DNA from: a virus | Direction: 5' to 3' (one strand) | Length of the DNA stretch: 44,583 bases | Virus record (IMG/VR): IMGVR_UViG_3300022745_000059 | Location: 1 to 44,583 of that record | Shown: positions 24,919-32,582 of the stretch, piece after piece | How positions within the stretch are numbered: the stretch's first letter is position 1 | Layout: every line of letters begins with the position of its first letter | The notes under the pieces: model-generated | Told to the model about the DNA's origin: nothing | The model's input: only the letters and a program-made list of their open reading frames with translations | The model's database searches: none | Translations under genes and position numbers: made by a program

Positions 24919-25586
24919 TATCGGTTCACCTGCCAGGACACGCTTTGCTTGATGTCCGTGCGCTGTTGGTTGGCGTCAGACTCGACTGCGCGCGAGTAGA
25001 CGTCTTGCCCAAGCTTGAGCATCTGCGCGGCCACTGCCCGACCTTCCTGACCTTTGATGATCGGCCCTGCCAGCTTGGCCGCAAGGAAGTAGGAAAGGGT
25101 CGAGATGAACAAGGGGGAGAACCTCGACGGATCAGAGACGATAGCCGTGTAGATCAGCACCGCATCCGGGGTGTTGGTGTAGATCACCGTTGCGCCTGTC
25201 GAGCCTTGGCCCATGCGGTACGGTTGAGGGGCGTAGACCCCCATCGTCCCTGTGGTGGCGTAGGTGAGGGTGTTGGGCAGCATGATTGGTGTGCTCCAGT
25301 CATCGCCCGCGCCTGCACTCAGCACAACCTGGGGGCTCACGCTGTCAGCCGGTGCCTCGTAGACGTATTGCCACGACGACACCATGTCGGTAGTGAGCGC
25401 CAGTGCAACGCGCTTCGTGGCAAAACCCCACGAGTACATTTCAAGCAGCTCGTTGCGCGCCATCGGGTAGAAGCGCGCGCAGTGGCCTGCCTGAGCACTT
25501 GGGTCAGGAGGTGAGATGCTCATCACCGTGGCGGAGTCGCCAAGGTGCGCCAGAGCGGTGTTACAAATATCGACTTCAGACGCCAC
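24918..25586 (-). CDS. Tail tubular protein A (adaptor/gatekeeper), 222 residues
   Basis: The protein starts SEVDICNTALAHLGDSATV, followed by PDPSAQAGHCARFYPMARNE and LLEMYSWGFATKRVALAL, the hallmark of T7 gp11-like tail tubular proteins and related head-tail adaptors. It forms the ring between portal and nozzle. The order A then B is conserved in podoviruses. It is separated from the upstream gene by a 67-base gap holding a 7-bp hairpin, which could reduce tail versus head gene expression. Its stop shares a base with the next start. Confidence 0.85.
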   Translation of the reverse strand: MASEVDICNTALAHLGDSATVMSISPPDPSAQAGHCARFYPMARNELLEMYSWGFATKRVALALTTDMVSSWQYVYEAPADSVSPQVVLSAGAGDDWSTPIMLPNTLTYATTGTMGVYAPQPYRMGQGSTGATVIYTNTPDAVLIYTAIVSDPSRFSPLFISTLSYFLAAKLAGPIIKGQEGRAVAAQMLKLGQDVYSRAVESDANQQRTDIKQSVSWQVNR

Positions 25587-25607
25587 GTTTCACCCCCGTC
25601 AAACAAC

Positions 25608-25630
25608 AGCGGGGACTAAAAGCCCCCGCT
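25608..25630 (-). terminator. Hairpin before the tail genes
   Basis: AGCGGGG (25608-25614) pairs with CCCCGCT (25624-25630), loop 9 bases, in the gap between the 102-residue gene and tail tubular A. Only a broken T-run (TGTTGTTTG) follows on the leftward transcript, so it is a weak terminator or attenuator at best. Confidence 0.45.
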
Positions 25631-25653
25631 TGCCACTTCCGCTAGGCTACCGC

Positions 25654-25962
25654 TTACGCGATGGCAGAGGGAGAGGCCAACGCCTTCTTGGCGGCTTCGA
25701 CCATCTTGTCAGAGGTCTTGAACCCGTCAGCGATCACCGAGTCGATGTCGCTTTCACCCGCATTGTCTGGCGAGTCGCCGCGTGACGCTGCGCGCTGACG
25801 TGCGAGAGAGATCAGGTCCAACGCGCCCTTCGGTAAACCCGGCTTTACCGGGTCGAGGGGTTGCAGGTTCGGGCCGTGAGGGCCGTCGTAGCTGATCGTC
25901 TCGCCTGGCTGCACAAGGCGACCGTCGATATAGCTGGTTTCGAGAACTTTGAAGCGCGCCAT
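25654..25962 (-). CDS. Hypothetical head/tail-associated protein, 102 residues
   Basis: The start FKVLETSYIDGRLVQPGETI, then SYDGPHGPNLQPL, resembles small phage proteins found between capsid and tail genes ('VLexSYInGxLvePGxxVxYDG'). These are probably minor head or connector accessory proteins of unknown role. The C-terminal half is polar and helical (DKMVEAAKKALASPSA). GAAGGA lies ahead of ATG 25962. It follows the cement protein gene closely. Confidence 0.65.
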   Translation of the reverse strand: MARFKVLETSYIDGRLVQPGETISYDGPHGPNLQPLDPVKPGLPKGALDLISLARQRAASRGDSPDNAGESDIDSVIADGFKTSDKMVEAAKKALASPSAIA

Positions 25963-25986
25963 GGCGTTTTTCCTTCAGGTTTGAGT

Positions 25987-26451
25987 TTAGAGGACGTTCG
26001 AGCCCACCGGGAACGCAACGAAGGTGTCGGACACGTCGTTGGTGATCCCAGCGATGTACGCGCCAGCGGAGAACGCGCCAACCAGAACGTAACGCAGGGC
26101 CAGATACCGGCGAGCGATGTTCGGGTCAACACGGCCAACGCGGATCGGGATCTGCTTGCCCAGCGTCAAGGTGGCGATGGGGATGGCGTCCGTCTGGGTG
26201 AGCACGTTCACGTTGGTTGTGATGGCTGCATCGTCAGCCTGCACCAGCTGAATCTGCACCGTGGTGCCGCCCACCGGCGCGACGGTGACGCCGACGAACA
26301 CGTCGATGGCTTCGCCCTTGCCAATGTCACGCGCGGTAACGAGGTCAACCACGTTGGTGGAGACCGTGTTGCCGGTGGCAGTCACGGTCTGGCCGGTGAC
26401 GGTAGCGCCGACAATGGAGCCGGAGAGGAACAGGTTGTTGTCGAGGATCAT
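25987..26451 (-). CDS. Bbp16-like capsid cement protein, 154 residues
   Basis: The start MILDNNLFLSGSIVGATVTG with STNVVDLVTARDIGKGE and a jelly-roll-like beta pattern match the BPP-1 Bbp16 cement family, which decorates and stabilises the capsid. It lies immediately downstream of the major capsid gene, as in BPP-1-like phages. I see no cysteines. Its start is 58 bases from the capsid stop, across a strong GC hairpin. The identification rests on pattern and position, not a computed alignment. Confidence 0.78.
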   Translation of the reverse strand: MILDNNLFLSGSIVGATVTGQTVTATGNTVSTNVVDLVTARDIGKGEAIDVFVGVTVAPVGGTTVQIQLVQADDAAITTNVNVLTQTDAIPIATLTLGKQIPIRVGRVDPNIARRYLALRYVLVGAFSAGAYIAGITNDVSDTFVAFPVGSNVL

Positions 26452-26484
26452 GGTATTCCTTGTGGGTGTGTTTGCTGTGTTGAG

Positions 26485-26502
26485 AGCCGCCCGCAGGCGG
26501 CT
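26485..26502 (-). terminator. GC hairpin after the major capsid gene
   Basis: AGCCGCC (26485-26491) pairs with GGCGGCT (26496-26502), loop of 4. It stands eight bases after the major capsid stop on the leftward transcript, with a CTCTC tract rather than a U-run. It is likely a partial terminator or mRNA end-stabiliser, comparable in place to the terminator after T7 gene 10. Confidence 0.5.
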
Positions 26503-26509
26503 TCCAGTC

Positions 26510-27514
26510 TTAGACCACGCGGGCCTCAGTGTTCAGCAGCTGATCAACACGACGGATCGGGTAGCCTTGGAAAGACAGCCACGACGTGGCGTTACCGAAC
26601 TGGTCGAGGCCCTTCTCGATGGACAGCGCGTAGTTCGACTTTTGCAAGGCTTGGACGCGGAGCATCGAGTACACCGTGCGGTTCATGTACCAAACAGGCT
26701 TGCACAACCCACGGTTCACGATACGGTCAGTGGCGCGCGACATCAAGGTGATGATGTCAGCAGCAGCCGACTGCGCCACCAAGTTGGCGGTGTTGATGTT
26801 GCAGATCCGAACGGCGTAGCGCCAGTCTTTGACCACCAGGCCGCTCTTCCACTGGTATTGCGTCTGGAGCACCTTGAGGATGTTGCCGTTGGCATCAGGC
26901 ACCGTCACCGTGCCGTCATCGACGTGCTTCAGGCCAGCTTGGCTGCCTTTCGGGAAGATACCGTAGACGGTCTGCTCACCCCAACCCACCAACCAGATGG
27001 AGGTGTTGTTGGTCAGCGTGCCACCAGCATCCAGAATGTTCTGAGCGTTGCCTGCACCAGCAATGGAGCCGTAGCGGGTGGACAGGCCGGTGAAGCTGGC
27101 CGGGTTGGTGGCGACGTTGCCGTAGAAGATGGTGGCGGCTTGCGTCTGGTTCATGGCTTCCAAGAACGCGCTGTCTTCCGAAGCGCGGAAGGCTGCGGTG
27201 TTGCCATTCAGGGATGCCAGATCCGGGTCGATACGGGCGTAGGCTTCGAGCAAGCCGCAGCCTTCATCAACCTGCGCGGTGCTCGACTTGCTGGCCGGAA
27301 CGCCAGTGTTCAGTGCACGCCAGTAGGCGATAGGCAAGCCGGTGCGGACGGTGACGCGCTCGCCGGTGGGCAGGTTGCCCTCGCGGAACAACATGTCGTC
27401 CAACACTTCGTTGGTTTGCGACAACAACTCAGCCACGACGGCGGGCTTGCCTTCGGGATCAATTCGCTTGGCCCAGTCAGCGAGAGTCAGGGCGGTGGTG
27501 GACAGAACGGCCAT
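26510..27514 (-). CDS. Major capsid protein (BPP-1 Bbp17-like), 334 residues
   Basis: The start MAVLSTTALTLADWAKRIDP, then AVVAELLSQTNEVLDDMLFR, EGNLPTGERVTVRTGLP and the late FQGYPIRRVDQLLNTEA segment, matches the HK97-fold major capsid group of BPP-1-like podoviruses. 'NEVLDDM', 'RTGLP' and 'PIRR.D' are typical of this group. Length fits the family, and the order scaffold, capsid, cement fits. AAGG precedes ATG 27514. It should be the most abundant virion protein; a GC hairpin lies just past its stop. Confidence 0.88.
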   Translation of the reverse strand: MAVLSTTALTLADWAKRIDPEGKPAVVAELLSQTNEVLDDMLFREGNLPTGERVTVRTGLPIAYWRALNTGVPASKSSTAQVDEGCGLLEAYARIDPDLASLNGNTAAFRASEDSAFLEAMNQTQAATIFYGNVATNPASFTGLSTRYGSIAGAGNAQNILDAGGTLTNNTSIWLVGWGEQTVYGIFPKGSQAGLKHVDDGTVTVPDANGNILKVLQTQYQWKSGLVVKDWRYAVRICNINTANLVAQSAAADIITLMSRATDRIVNRGLCKPVWYMNRTVYSMLRVQALQKSNYALSIEKGLDQFGNATSWLSFQGYPIRRVDQLLNTEARVV

Positions 27515-27537
27515 GGTTGAAATGCCTTACGGTGAAG

Positions 27538-28194
27538 TTACTTGGTGCCGGTTGAGTACAGTCGGTCGGCCAGCGATCTGGCGCTTGACGCTCCTGACCC
27601 GTTACCGGATACGAACGTGTCTGGGCTGATGGCCTTGCCAGCCTTGATGAATGCCTTCACCAATGCCGGGTGGTTCCCGAGCCCTGTCTGGTCAAGCAGC
27701 GTCTTGAGTTCAGGTGTGCCAAAGGCATCCTTGAAACGCGCCGCCAAAGCGAGGTTCTCTGTCAGCTTGTCCCCGCCGATCTCTTTGTCGGCCCGAACCT
27801 GTCCTTCCCACGTGTCCGGCATGCCGCCGAGCGTGGAGTAGAACGTTTTCAACGCCTCGGTGTGTTGGGTCTGCAATGTCGCAGCCATCTCACCGAGCAG
27901 TCGCTGCGCTGAGTCCTGCGGCAGCTTAAGCTCGTTGGCGAGCGTCGAGAACTTGGCCACCGTGTCGCTTGATAGATTTACTCCATCGGGCGCAGACACA
28001 ACGTAGGGTTCGGAGGGGGCTTGTTCCGCAGCGGGTGCCGCAGCCGGTGGTTGTTCAGCCGCAGGCGTTGGTGCAGGAGCGAGGGACGGGGTGGCGTCAG
28101 CCGCCGGTGGAGGTGACTGAGGTGCTGGCGCTGGAGAGACCGGAGCGGCGTCAGTGGGTGCTTGGCCGTTCGTTGGTGCTTCGCTCATGGTCAT
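27538..28194 (-). CDS. Capsid scaffold protein, 218 residues
   Basis: The N-terminal 70 residues are very rich in Ala and Pro (disordered), followed by helical charged sequence (VAKFSTLANELKLPQDSAQR, then EVRADKEIGGDKLTENLALA-type helices) and a C-terminal helix. This disordered-plus-coiled architecture and the position directly before the major capsid gene are typical of scaffold proteins. The gene start overlaps the Bbp19-like gene by 44 bases; ATG 28188 is an alternative start. I see no protease motif. Confidence 0.75.
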   Translation of the reverse strand: MTMSEAPTNGQAPTDAAPVSPAPAPQSPPPAADATPSLAPAPTPAAEQPPAAAPAAEQAPSEPYVVSAPDGVNLSSDTVAKFSTLANELKLPQDSAQRLLGEMAATLQTQHTEALKTFYSTLGGMPDTWEGQVRADKEIGGDKLTENLALAARFKDAFGTPELKTLLDQTGLGNHPALVKAFIKAGKAISPDTFVSGNGSGASSARSLADRLYSTGTK

Positions 28195-28492
28195 TGTGCT
28201 CTTTGAGCATTAGGGAGTACGCCTCGGGAGCGTGTTCGTTCAGCATGCCCAAGAGATGCAACCCGATGTTACGTTGGCCTTCGTTGAAGAAGGTTGTCGA
28301 GTTGCCAGTGAAGGACGAACGAAAAACACCGCACCGATCTAAGAGCCGGTAGGCGAACCTCCGGCCGCGTTTGTTGCTCACGATCCACTTGAAGTCGTCG
28401 GCATCGACACGCACAGCGTCACGGGCACGCTTTTGCGCGTCCTGCTGTGCAGTGTCGTTTTGGTCTACCTCAGTGGGGTCGTAGGCGTCCAT
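28151..28492 (-). CDS. Bbp19-like protein, 113 residues
   Basis: The protein contains DADDFKWIVSNKRGRRFAYR, then LLDRCGVFRSSFTGNSTTFF and NEGQRNIGLHLLGMLNEHAP, close to the Bbp19 family ('RGRRF..RLL..cGv...SF.gn...t.f.EG.RnvGl'). Bbp19-like proteins occur in BPP-1-like head modules; their role is not established. It sits before the scaffold gene, which it overlaps. The C-terminus is basic and ends in THR-rich sequence. It might help portal or scaffold assembly, but that is inference. Confidence 0.75.
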   Translation of the reverse strand: MDAYDPTEVDQNDTAQQDAQKRARDAVRVDADDFKWIVSNKRGRRFAYRLLDRCGVFRSSFTGNSTTFFNEGQRNIGLHLLGMLNEHAPEAYSLMLKEHNDHERSTNERPSTH

Positions 28493-28526
28493 GCGGCGGA
28501 TTGTACCCCCGCGTTATAGCCGTAGG

Positions 28527-28829
28527 CTATTGGTCCGCGTAGAGTTGCGCTGCTTTGCCTTTGGGCGATGGCGAGATCTCGGCGTACTCAACGTCGAGCG
28601 TCAAGGTGATGTCCTGGCCCTTGCCGTCATCCGCATCGTCATCCGATACCTCGGTTACAGAGGCAACCTCAACAACAGCCGTGAGGGTGAACTGCGTCCC
28701 AGCTCGCGGGGGCGTAGTGATGCCAAGGGCAGCCACTTGCGCGGAGTTGAGGTAGATGCGCGGGCAGGGATCGTAATCGCTGGGGGTAGCGGAGTCGTCG
28801 TCAACGACGTCCATCGAAACGAGAGCCAT
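28527..28829 (-). CDS. Capsid staple-like protein, 100 residues
   Basis: The start MALVSMDVVDDDSATPSDYD, then PRIYLNSAQVAALGI and PPRAGTQFTLTAVVEV, is the pattern of short phage 'capsid staple' proteins in BPP-1-like gene clusters, which clamp capsid subunits. The rest is acidic beta sequence (VTEVSDDDADDGKGQDITL). The position next to the Bbp19-like and scaffold genes supports a head role. The stop shares bases with the next gene's start region. Confidence 0.68.
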   Translation of the reverse strand: MALVSMDVVDDDSATPSDYDPCPRIYLNSAQVAALGITTPPRAGTQFTLTAVVEVASVTEVSDDDADDGKGQDITLTLDVEYAEISPSPKGKAAQLYADQ

Positions 28830-29017
28830 CAGAGTAGTCCTGCCTGGGGTGGTAGCTTGGGGATCAGCGCCAGCACCTGGGCCGCTGCGCGTTTAGGGTC
28901 GGGTGTGGTCGGGCCCTCGTTCTGGCCGAAAGTCTTGCGCACCAATGGCCCCTGTGACACAGGAACAGGCTCGCCATTCGGGCCGTACACGTTGGGGTAG
29001 AAGGGCCCGGTCGCCAT
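28829..29017 (-). CDS. Hypothetical small head-region protein, 62 residues
   Basis: ATG 29017 shares a base with the upstream stop (TGATG); a GTG at 29020 is an alternative start. The product (MATGPFYPNVYGPNGEPVPV, then GPTTPDPKRAAAQVLALIPK) is short and proline-rich, with no motif I recognise. The tight overlap with both neighbours suggests it is really translated within the head operon. Confidence 0.55.
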   Translation of the reverse strand: MATGPFYPNVYGPNGEPVPVSQGPLVRKTFGQNEGPTTPDPKRAAAQVLALIPKLPPQAGLL

Positions 29018-29286
29018 CACCAGAACCCGATGACGCCGGTACCAGCCGTGATCTTGATCACCGACAGGTACAACAGCACGCCGGTGGCTGTCGCCGGGAA
29101 GGTGACCGTCGCCGTCGTGTTGTCGGCCATGGTGAAGGAGACTGAGCCCGCCGCCGTGAGCATGATCGCTCGCGTTGGGGCGAGGGGGTCAGGGCCGGGG
29201 GCCACGATCTGACCTGCGCCTGCCGTGATGGCAGCGCAGGAGATCATCGGCGTGAAGTCAGAGGTCGTCTTGAAGAAGGGCGTCAT
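29017..29286 (-). CDS. Hypothetical beta-rich small virion protein, 89 residues
   Basis: The start MTPFFKTTSDFTPMISCAAI, then PTRAIMLTAAGSVSFTMADN and a GVLLYLSVIKITAGTGVI end, resembles short phage beta-domain proteins ('F.PvtpsDst...aRAlyv...Gdv'), some of which are spike-base or head-fibre proteins. The order near small head genes fits. The match is by pattern only, so I keep the name neutral. GGCTGAG precedes ATG 29286. Confidence 0.65.
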   Translation of the reverse strand: MTPFFKTTSDFTPMISCAAITAGAGQIVAPGPDPLAPTRAIMLTAAGSVSFTMADNTTATVTFPATATGVLLYLSVIKITAGTGVIGFW

Positions 29287-29292
29287 GGTCGC

Positions 29293-29631
29293 TCAGCCTT
29301 GTGTGAGTAGGTACGCCGTCGTGTTGGTGCTGCCCGCCAGCAAGGCCGCGATGCCGGTGGGGTACGCGTCACCCGGGCACAGGCCGGTGTAGCTCAGCGT
29401 CAACGTTCCGGTGGCACCCGACACGTCTATGTGGCTGCCAAAACCAGCGATAGGCAGGAATGCCACCACTGTCCCGGTTCCAGACGTCACAGTGAAGGCG
29501 CTCATGCGGTTGCCGTAGCCAGTAACGTTGTACTCCGCTGCCACCGTGCCCGGTGTGGGGGCAGGATTCGCTCGGTATTGGTGAGCAATGGCCTTGCAGA
29601 CACCGTAGTTCTTCGGAGAAAAGATGAACAT
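29293..29631 (-). CDS. Hypothetical beta-rich head-region protein, 112 residues
   Basis: The product starts MFIFSPKNYGVCKAIAHQYR and continues with TPGTVAAEYNVTGYGNRMSA and Thr/Gly-rich strands (VSGATGTLTLSYTGLCPGDA). It reads as a compact beta domain of a virion protein. I recognise no family. It is followed after six bases by the next gene and preceded by another small beta-rich gene, so this row of genes may encode head decoration or fibre proteins. Confidence 0.65.
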   Translation of the reverse strand: MFIFSPKNYGVCKAIAHQYRANPAPTPGTVAAEYNVTGYGNRMSAFTVTSGTGTVVAFLPIAGFGSHIDVSGATGTLTLSYTGLCPGDAYPTGIAALLAGSTNTTAYLLTQG

Positions 29632-29639
29632 GTCCTAGC

Positions 29640-30002
29640 TCACTTTTTGGAGATGTACAGAGCGTACAGCGTGCCATTGATTGCGGTAGCCGCTGTCACA
29701 TAATCCACCGATAGGGGAATGATCCACACCGGACCTGAAGATTGGTTGTTGCCGTAGAAGCCGCCGAAGGCCGACGATGTTACCGTCACAGTTGCTTGAG
29801 TGCCGTCGCTGTTGTTGATGAGTCCCGTGAAGGGTGCAAGGTTGCACTGAACCCCTCGCGTCGTCGCCACAAAGGCGATGGCGTCGCAGCGACCGTCCGG
29901 CAGAGGGTTGGCCGACGGTGTGATGGGGACACCGTCGTAGTTGATGTGCGTCTGGCCGTGGTCGCCCGCCGACGTCGAGGTCTGCTGAAATTTGAAATGC
30001 AT
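29640..30002 (-). CDS. Hypothetical beta-rich head-region protein, 120 residues
   Basis: The product (MHFKFQQTSTSAGDHGQTHI, then NYDGVPITPSANPLPDGRCD and VTVTSSAFGGFYGNNQSSGP) reads as a small all-beta domain with two cysteines. No family is recognised. It lies directly after the portal gene (11-base gap) and before another small beta protein, typical of accessory capsid genes of this phage type. Confidence 0.65.
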   Translation of the reverse strand: MHFKFQQTSTSAGDHGQTHINYDGVPITPSANPLPDGRCDAIAFVATTRGVQCNLAPFTGLINNSDGTQATVTVTSSAFGGFYGNNQSSGPVWIIPLSVDYVTAATAINGTLYALYISKK

Positions 30003-30012
30003 GTTTGACGCC

Positions 30013-31710
30013 TCACACTTGGCTTGGCGACGGAGACCCGTAGCCGGAGAACTGGTTGATCATGTCTGACGCCGCCGTGCTGGCCCCGCTCTGTGTCGGC
30101 ACCTTGGCCAGCTTTGCTGCTGTGTCAGCCTGTTGGTTCATTATCGCAGAGCGTTGCGCTTGCGCAGCACTGTCCGCCCGTTGTTTGCGCACGATGGCCA
30201 CCTTGTCACCCCCAACGATCATGCTCGGATCAACGCCGAGGACGTCGCTGGCGATGTCGGCCCACTGATCCGCGTCGAACTTGTCCAGCACGTCAGGCTT
30301 GAACTGCGCCACCGCACCGATGCTCGACACGAACCGATCGGTAGCGTTGATGTTGATGGCGCGTTGGGCCTGCGCCAGCATCGACACGAACTCGATGGAG
30401 ATCTCTTTGCCGTGCAGCTCGGGGGGTGGAGGGGGAAACACCCCTGCCTCAAGCCCACGAGAGAAGGCCGTGTCCACCAAGGGGCTGAGCAGTTCGTCGC
30501 TGAGGCGCTCCAGCACCGGGCCGAGCATGAGCAGCTTCTCTTCCTGCCGTTCTGCCACCTCGGTCGCAGTCATGCGACTGTTGGCAGAGTTGGCGATCAT
30601 CATGAACAGGTCGGAGTAGAAGCACGAGTTGACCCGACCGCGAACGTCTTGGATGTCCTCCAGCAACTCGCGCAGGTTCAACTGCACCTGGAACAGGTTG
30701 CGAGTGCCGGAGCTGTTCGTGTTGTCGAGGTAGCTGATGCCACCCGGCAGCGCGTCGATCTCCCGGTTCTTCATGCCGGACGGCAACTGCAACGGTGGCT
30801 TGGTCATGTAGTCGATGGCCTGCCCCTTGCGCAGCTGTTGCTGTTGCAACTGCTTCACGTCGCCCAGCGCCTCCATGCCGGGGGAGTTACCGTAGATGTC
30901 GCCGCCTTGGAGATCCCACCGGGGGGCAAGCACAGGGAAACGTTGATACCCGGACTCGCGCAGGACGGTGTCTTTGTCACCGCCAAGTTCGAAGTACACC
31001 GACTTGAACGGCATGTTCTTGGCGTCCATGCGTGTGGTGTCGCGGTCCTCGCGAGGCTCCACCGCGTGGATGACCGTCACCCAAGCGTCGAGGTTGCCAC
31101 TGCCGTACATGCCCTTCACCGTCTGAGAGCAGTTTTCCAACCCGAACTCTTTGACCACCTCACCAACCGTCTTTTGGAACTCCCGGTACATGGTGCACAC
31201 CGTGCCGCGCCAGTTCTGCGCAAGGCAGAATTCACCTGCCGTGAGGCTGTAGTGCCGCACCACGTCGGTGTGATCGTCGAGCAGTGTGGTGGCCGCCGTG
31301 CCGAAGGCGCCCAGCTCTTTGTAGAGGCCGTGCAGTGCGCGGTAGGTGTTGCCCTTATGGAAGATGCGCAGGACCGTCTTCGTCACCTCGTCCGTCCACA
31401 CCTTGACAGGCTGGTAGCGCATCAAGTCTTGGTCGGCCAACGTGAGGCGAAACCATGGCCGGGCCGGGCTTGTCATGCCCGCCATCATCCCAGCTGCCAG
31501 CGTGTTCAACGCCTTGGTGCCGGTGGAGTCGAAGATGGCGTTGTGACGGCGCATGCCTCGGTTGCGGTCTTGGGGGAAGTACCGACCGTTGCGAGGTGTC
31601 AGGTAGTTCGTGATCTCCGCCCAGTGGTAGAGCCACGAAGCCCGCTCGTTCTTGAGCGCACCCCACCGTTTATGAAGGGCGTTCTTGTCGATGGTGCTTT
31701 GCTGCGTCAT
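30013..31710 (-). CDS. Portal protein (head-to-tail connector), 565 residues
   Basis: The N-terminus ALHKRWGALKNERASWLYHW followed by FDSTGTKALNTLAAGMMAGM and TSPARPWFRLTLADQ is diagnostic of podovirus portal proteins of the T7 gp8-like head-tail connector family. Later segments (LYKELGAFGTAATTLLDD, MEALGDVKQLQQQQLRKGQA, VNSCFYSDLFMMIANSANSR with MTATEVAERQEEK) fit the stem and wing. It forms the DNA channel and meets the terminase for packaging. The C-terminal Gln/Ala-rich tail is normal. ATG 31710 adjoins the TAA of the small upstream gene. Confidence 0.93.
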   Translation of the reverse strand: MTQQSTIDKNALHKRWGALKNERASWLYHWAEITNYLTPRNGRYFPQDRNRGMRRHNAIFDSTGTKALNTLAAGMMAGMTSPARPWFRLTLADQDLMRYQPVKVWTDEVTKTVLRIFHKGNTYRALHGLYKELGAFGTAATTLLDDHTDVVRHYSLTAGEFCLAQNWRGTVCTMYREFQKTVGEVVKEFGLENCSQTVKGMYGSGNLDAWVTVIHAVEPREDRDTTRMDAKNMPFKSVYFELGGDKDTVLRESGYQRFPVLAPRWDLQGGDIYGNSPGMEALGDVKQLQQQQLRKGQAIDYMTKPPLQLPSGMKNREIDALPGGISYLDNTNSSGTRNLFQVQLNLRELLEDIQDVRGRVNSCFYSDLFMMIANSANSRMTATEVAERQEEKLLMLGPVLERLSDELLSPLVDTAFSRGLEAGVFPPPPPELHGKEISIEFVSMLAQAQRAININATDRFVSSIGAVAQFKPDVLDKFDADQWADIASDVLGVDPSMIVGGDKVAIVRKQRADSAAQAQRSAIMNQQADTAAKLAKVPTQSGASTAASDMINQFSGYGSPSPSQV

Positions 31711-32088
31711 TTAACTTGATCCAAGCAGGGTTGTCTTGCCCAGGCGCAGTAGGCCGGGGTCGATGCCGCTGGAGCCGGTGAGGAAGGTGTTGGCGCTGCC
31801 CTTGCCGCCCCCCGCCTGACCCTGCCCTGCCATGCCTGATGCGAAGCTGGCGTAGGTCGGCACCTTGGCCGCTTGGGGTGGCAGTAAGGCCCGTGCTTGG
31901 GCCGCAGCGGCAGCGGCAGCAGCGTTCTGCTCTGTGGCCGACATGGGGCCGCTGGCGCTGACCATGCCTCCACCCGTCAAGTTGCTGGCAACACTGCCGG
32001 GCAGGATGCCCATGGCGGCTGTCGGGATGGAGTGAGAGAGGCTTGACGCCGCTGCGCCAAGACCGAGGTCTTTCGGACTGAAGCCCAT
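31711..32088 (-). CDS. Hypothetical small virion/connector protein, 125 residues
   Basis: I chose ATG 32088 (MGFSPKDLGLGAAASSLSHS...) because it lies three bases after the acetyltransferase stop; longer readings run into that gene. The protein is Ala/Gly/Ser-rich with a run of Ala (QNAAAAAAAAQ) and a GSSGIDPGLLRLGKTTLLG end. No motif is recognised. It resembles short, low-complexity proteins beside portal genes. It is directly followed by the portal ATG. Confidence 0.6.
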   Translation of the reverse strand: MGFSPKDLGLGAAASSLSHSIPTAAMGILPGSVASNLTGGGMVSASGPMSATEQNAAAAAAAAQARALLPPQAAKVPTYASFASGMAGQGQAGGGKGSANTFLTGSSGIDPGLLRLGKTTLLGSS

Positions 32089-32090
32089 GG

Positions 32091-32582
32091 TCAGAGCGCC
32101 TTTGAAAACATGATGTCTTGCACGCCGTAGCCGAGCCGAGGGAGGATCTTCTCCAACGCCGTGGCCTGCTTGGCGTGCCAGATGATCATCGAGCAGCCAA
32201 GGCTCTTGGCCTCGCACTCTGTCGCGTCGATCAGCATCCGTCCGATCTGGCCGGTGCGGTACTCCGGCTTAAGGTAGAGCACGTCGTTTTGAGCGTAGCG
32301 CAGGCCGCCGTAGTGGAGATGCTGGCCGAGGAAGTTGACCGAGTACCCGATGGGCGCGCCGTTGTCTCTTGCGACGATGGTGAACAGCACTCCCGCCTCC
32401 TCCAAGGCACGGTATTGGTCAACGCGAGGGGCCAGCACCATGCGCTCCAGATCGGTCGCCAGTTCAAGGCGATGCTTCTCCAGCAGCGGCCAGAACTCCG
32501 TCTCGATCTTGTCGGCGATGGACTCAATGGCCAGAGTGGTGCCGTTGCGCATGCTAAACGAAGCTGTAGGGGTCGTGGTCAT
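32091..32582 (-). CDS. GNAT-type acetyltransferase, 163 residues
   Basis: The fold pattern of GNAT enzymes is visible. A beta hairpin with GAPIGYSVNFLGQHLHYGGL is followed by a DVLYLKPEYRTGQIGRMLID segment, where RTGQIG is the acetyl-CoA binding loop and the next helix follows. CSMIIWHAKQATALEKILPR and LGYGVQDIMFSKAL close the domain. Such GNAT proteins are common just upstream of portal genes in BPP-1-like phages, and the substrate is unknown. The start at 32582 overlaps the terminase by 29 bases; ATG 32552 is an alternative. Confidence 0.78.
   Translation of the reverse strand: MTTTPTASFSMRNGTTLAIESIADKIETEFWPLLEKHRLELATDLERMVLAPRVDQYRALEEAGVLFTIVARDNGAPIGYSVNFLGQHLHYGGLRYAQNDVLYLKPEYRTGQIGRMLIDATECEAKSLGCSMIIWHAKQATALEKILPRLGYGVQDIMFSKAL

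Noticed and set aside
26261-27520. Long rightward open frame opposite the major capsid and cement genes
   Set aside because: Antisense shadow of well-supported genes in GC-rich DNA.
30133-31719. Long rightward open frame opposite the portal gene
   Set aside because: It is the antisense shadow of a clear portal gene. Composition is His/Arg/Leu-rich and it has no ribosome-binding site or family pattern.
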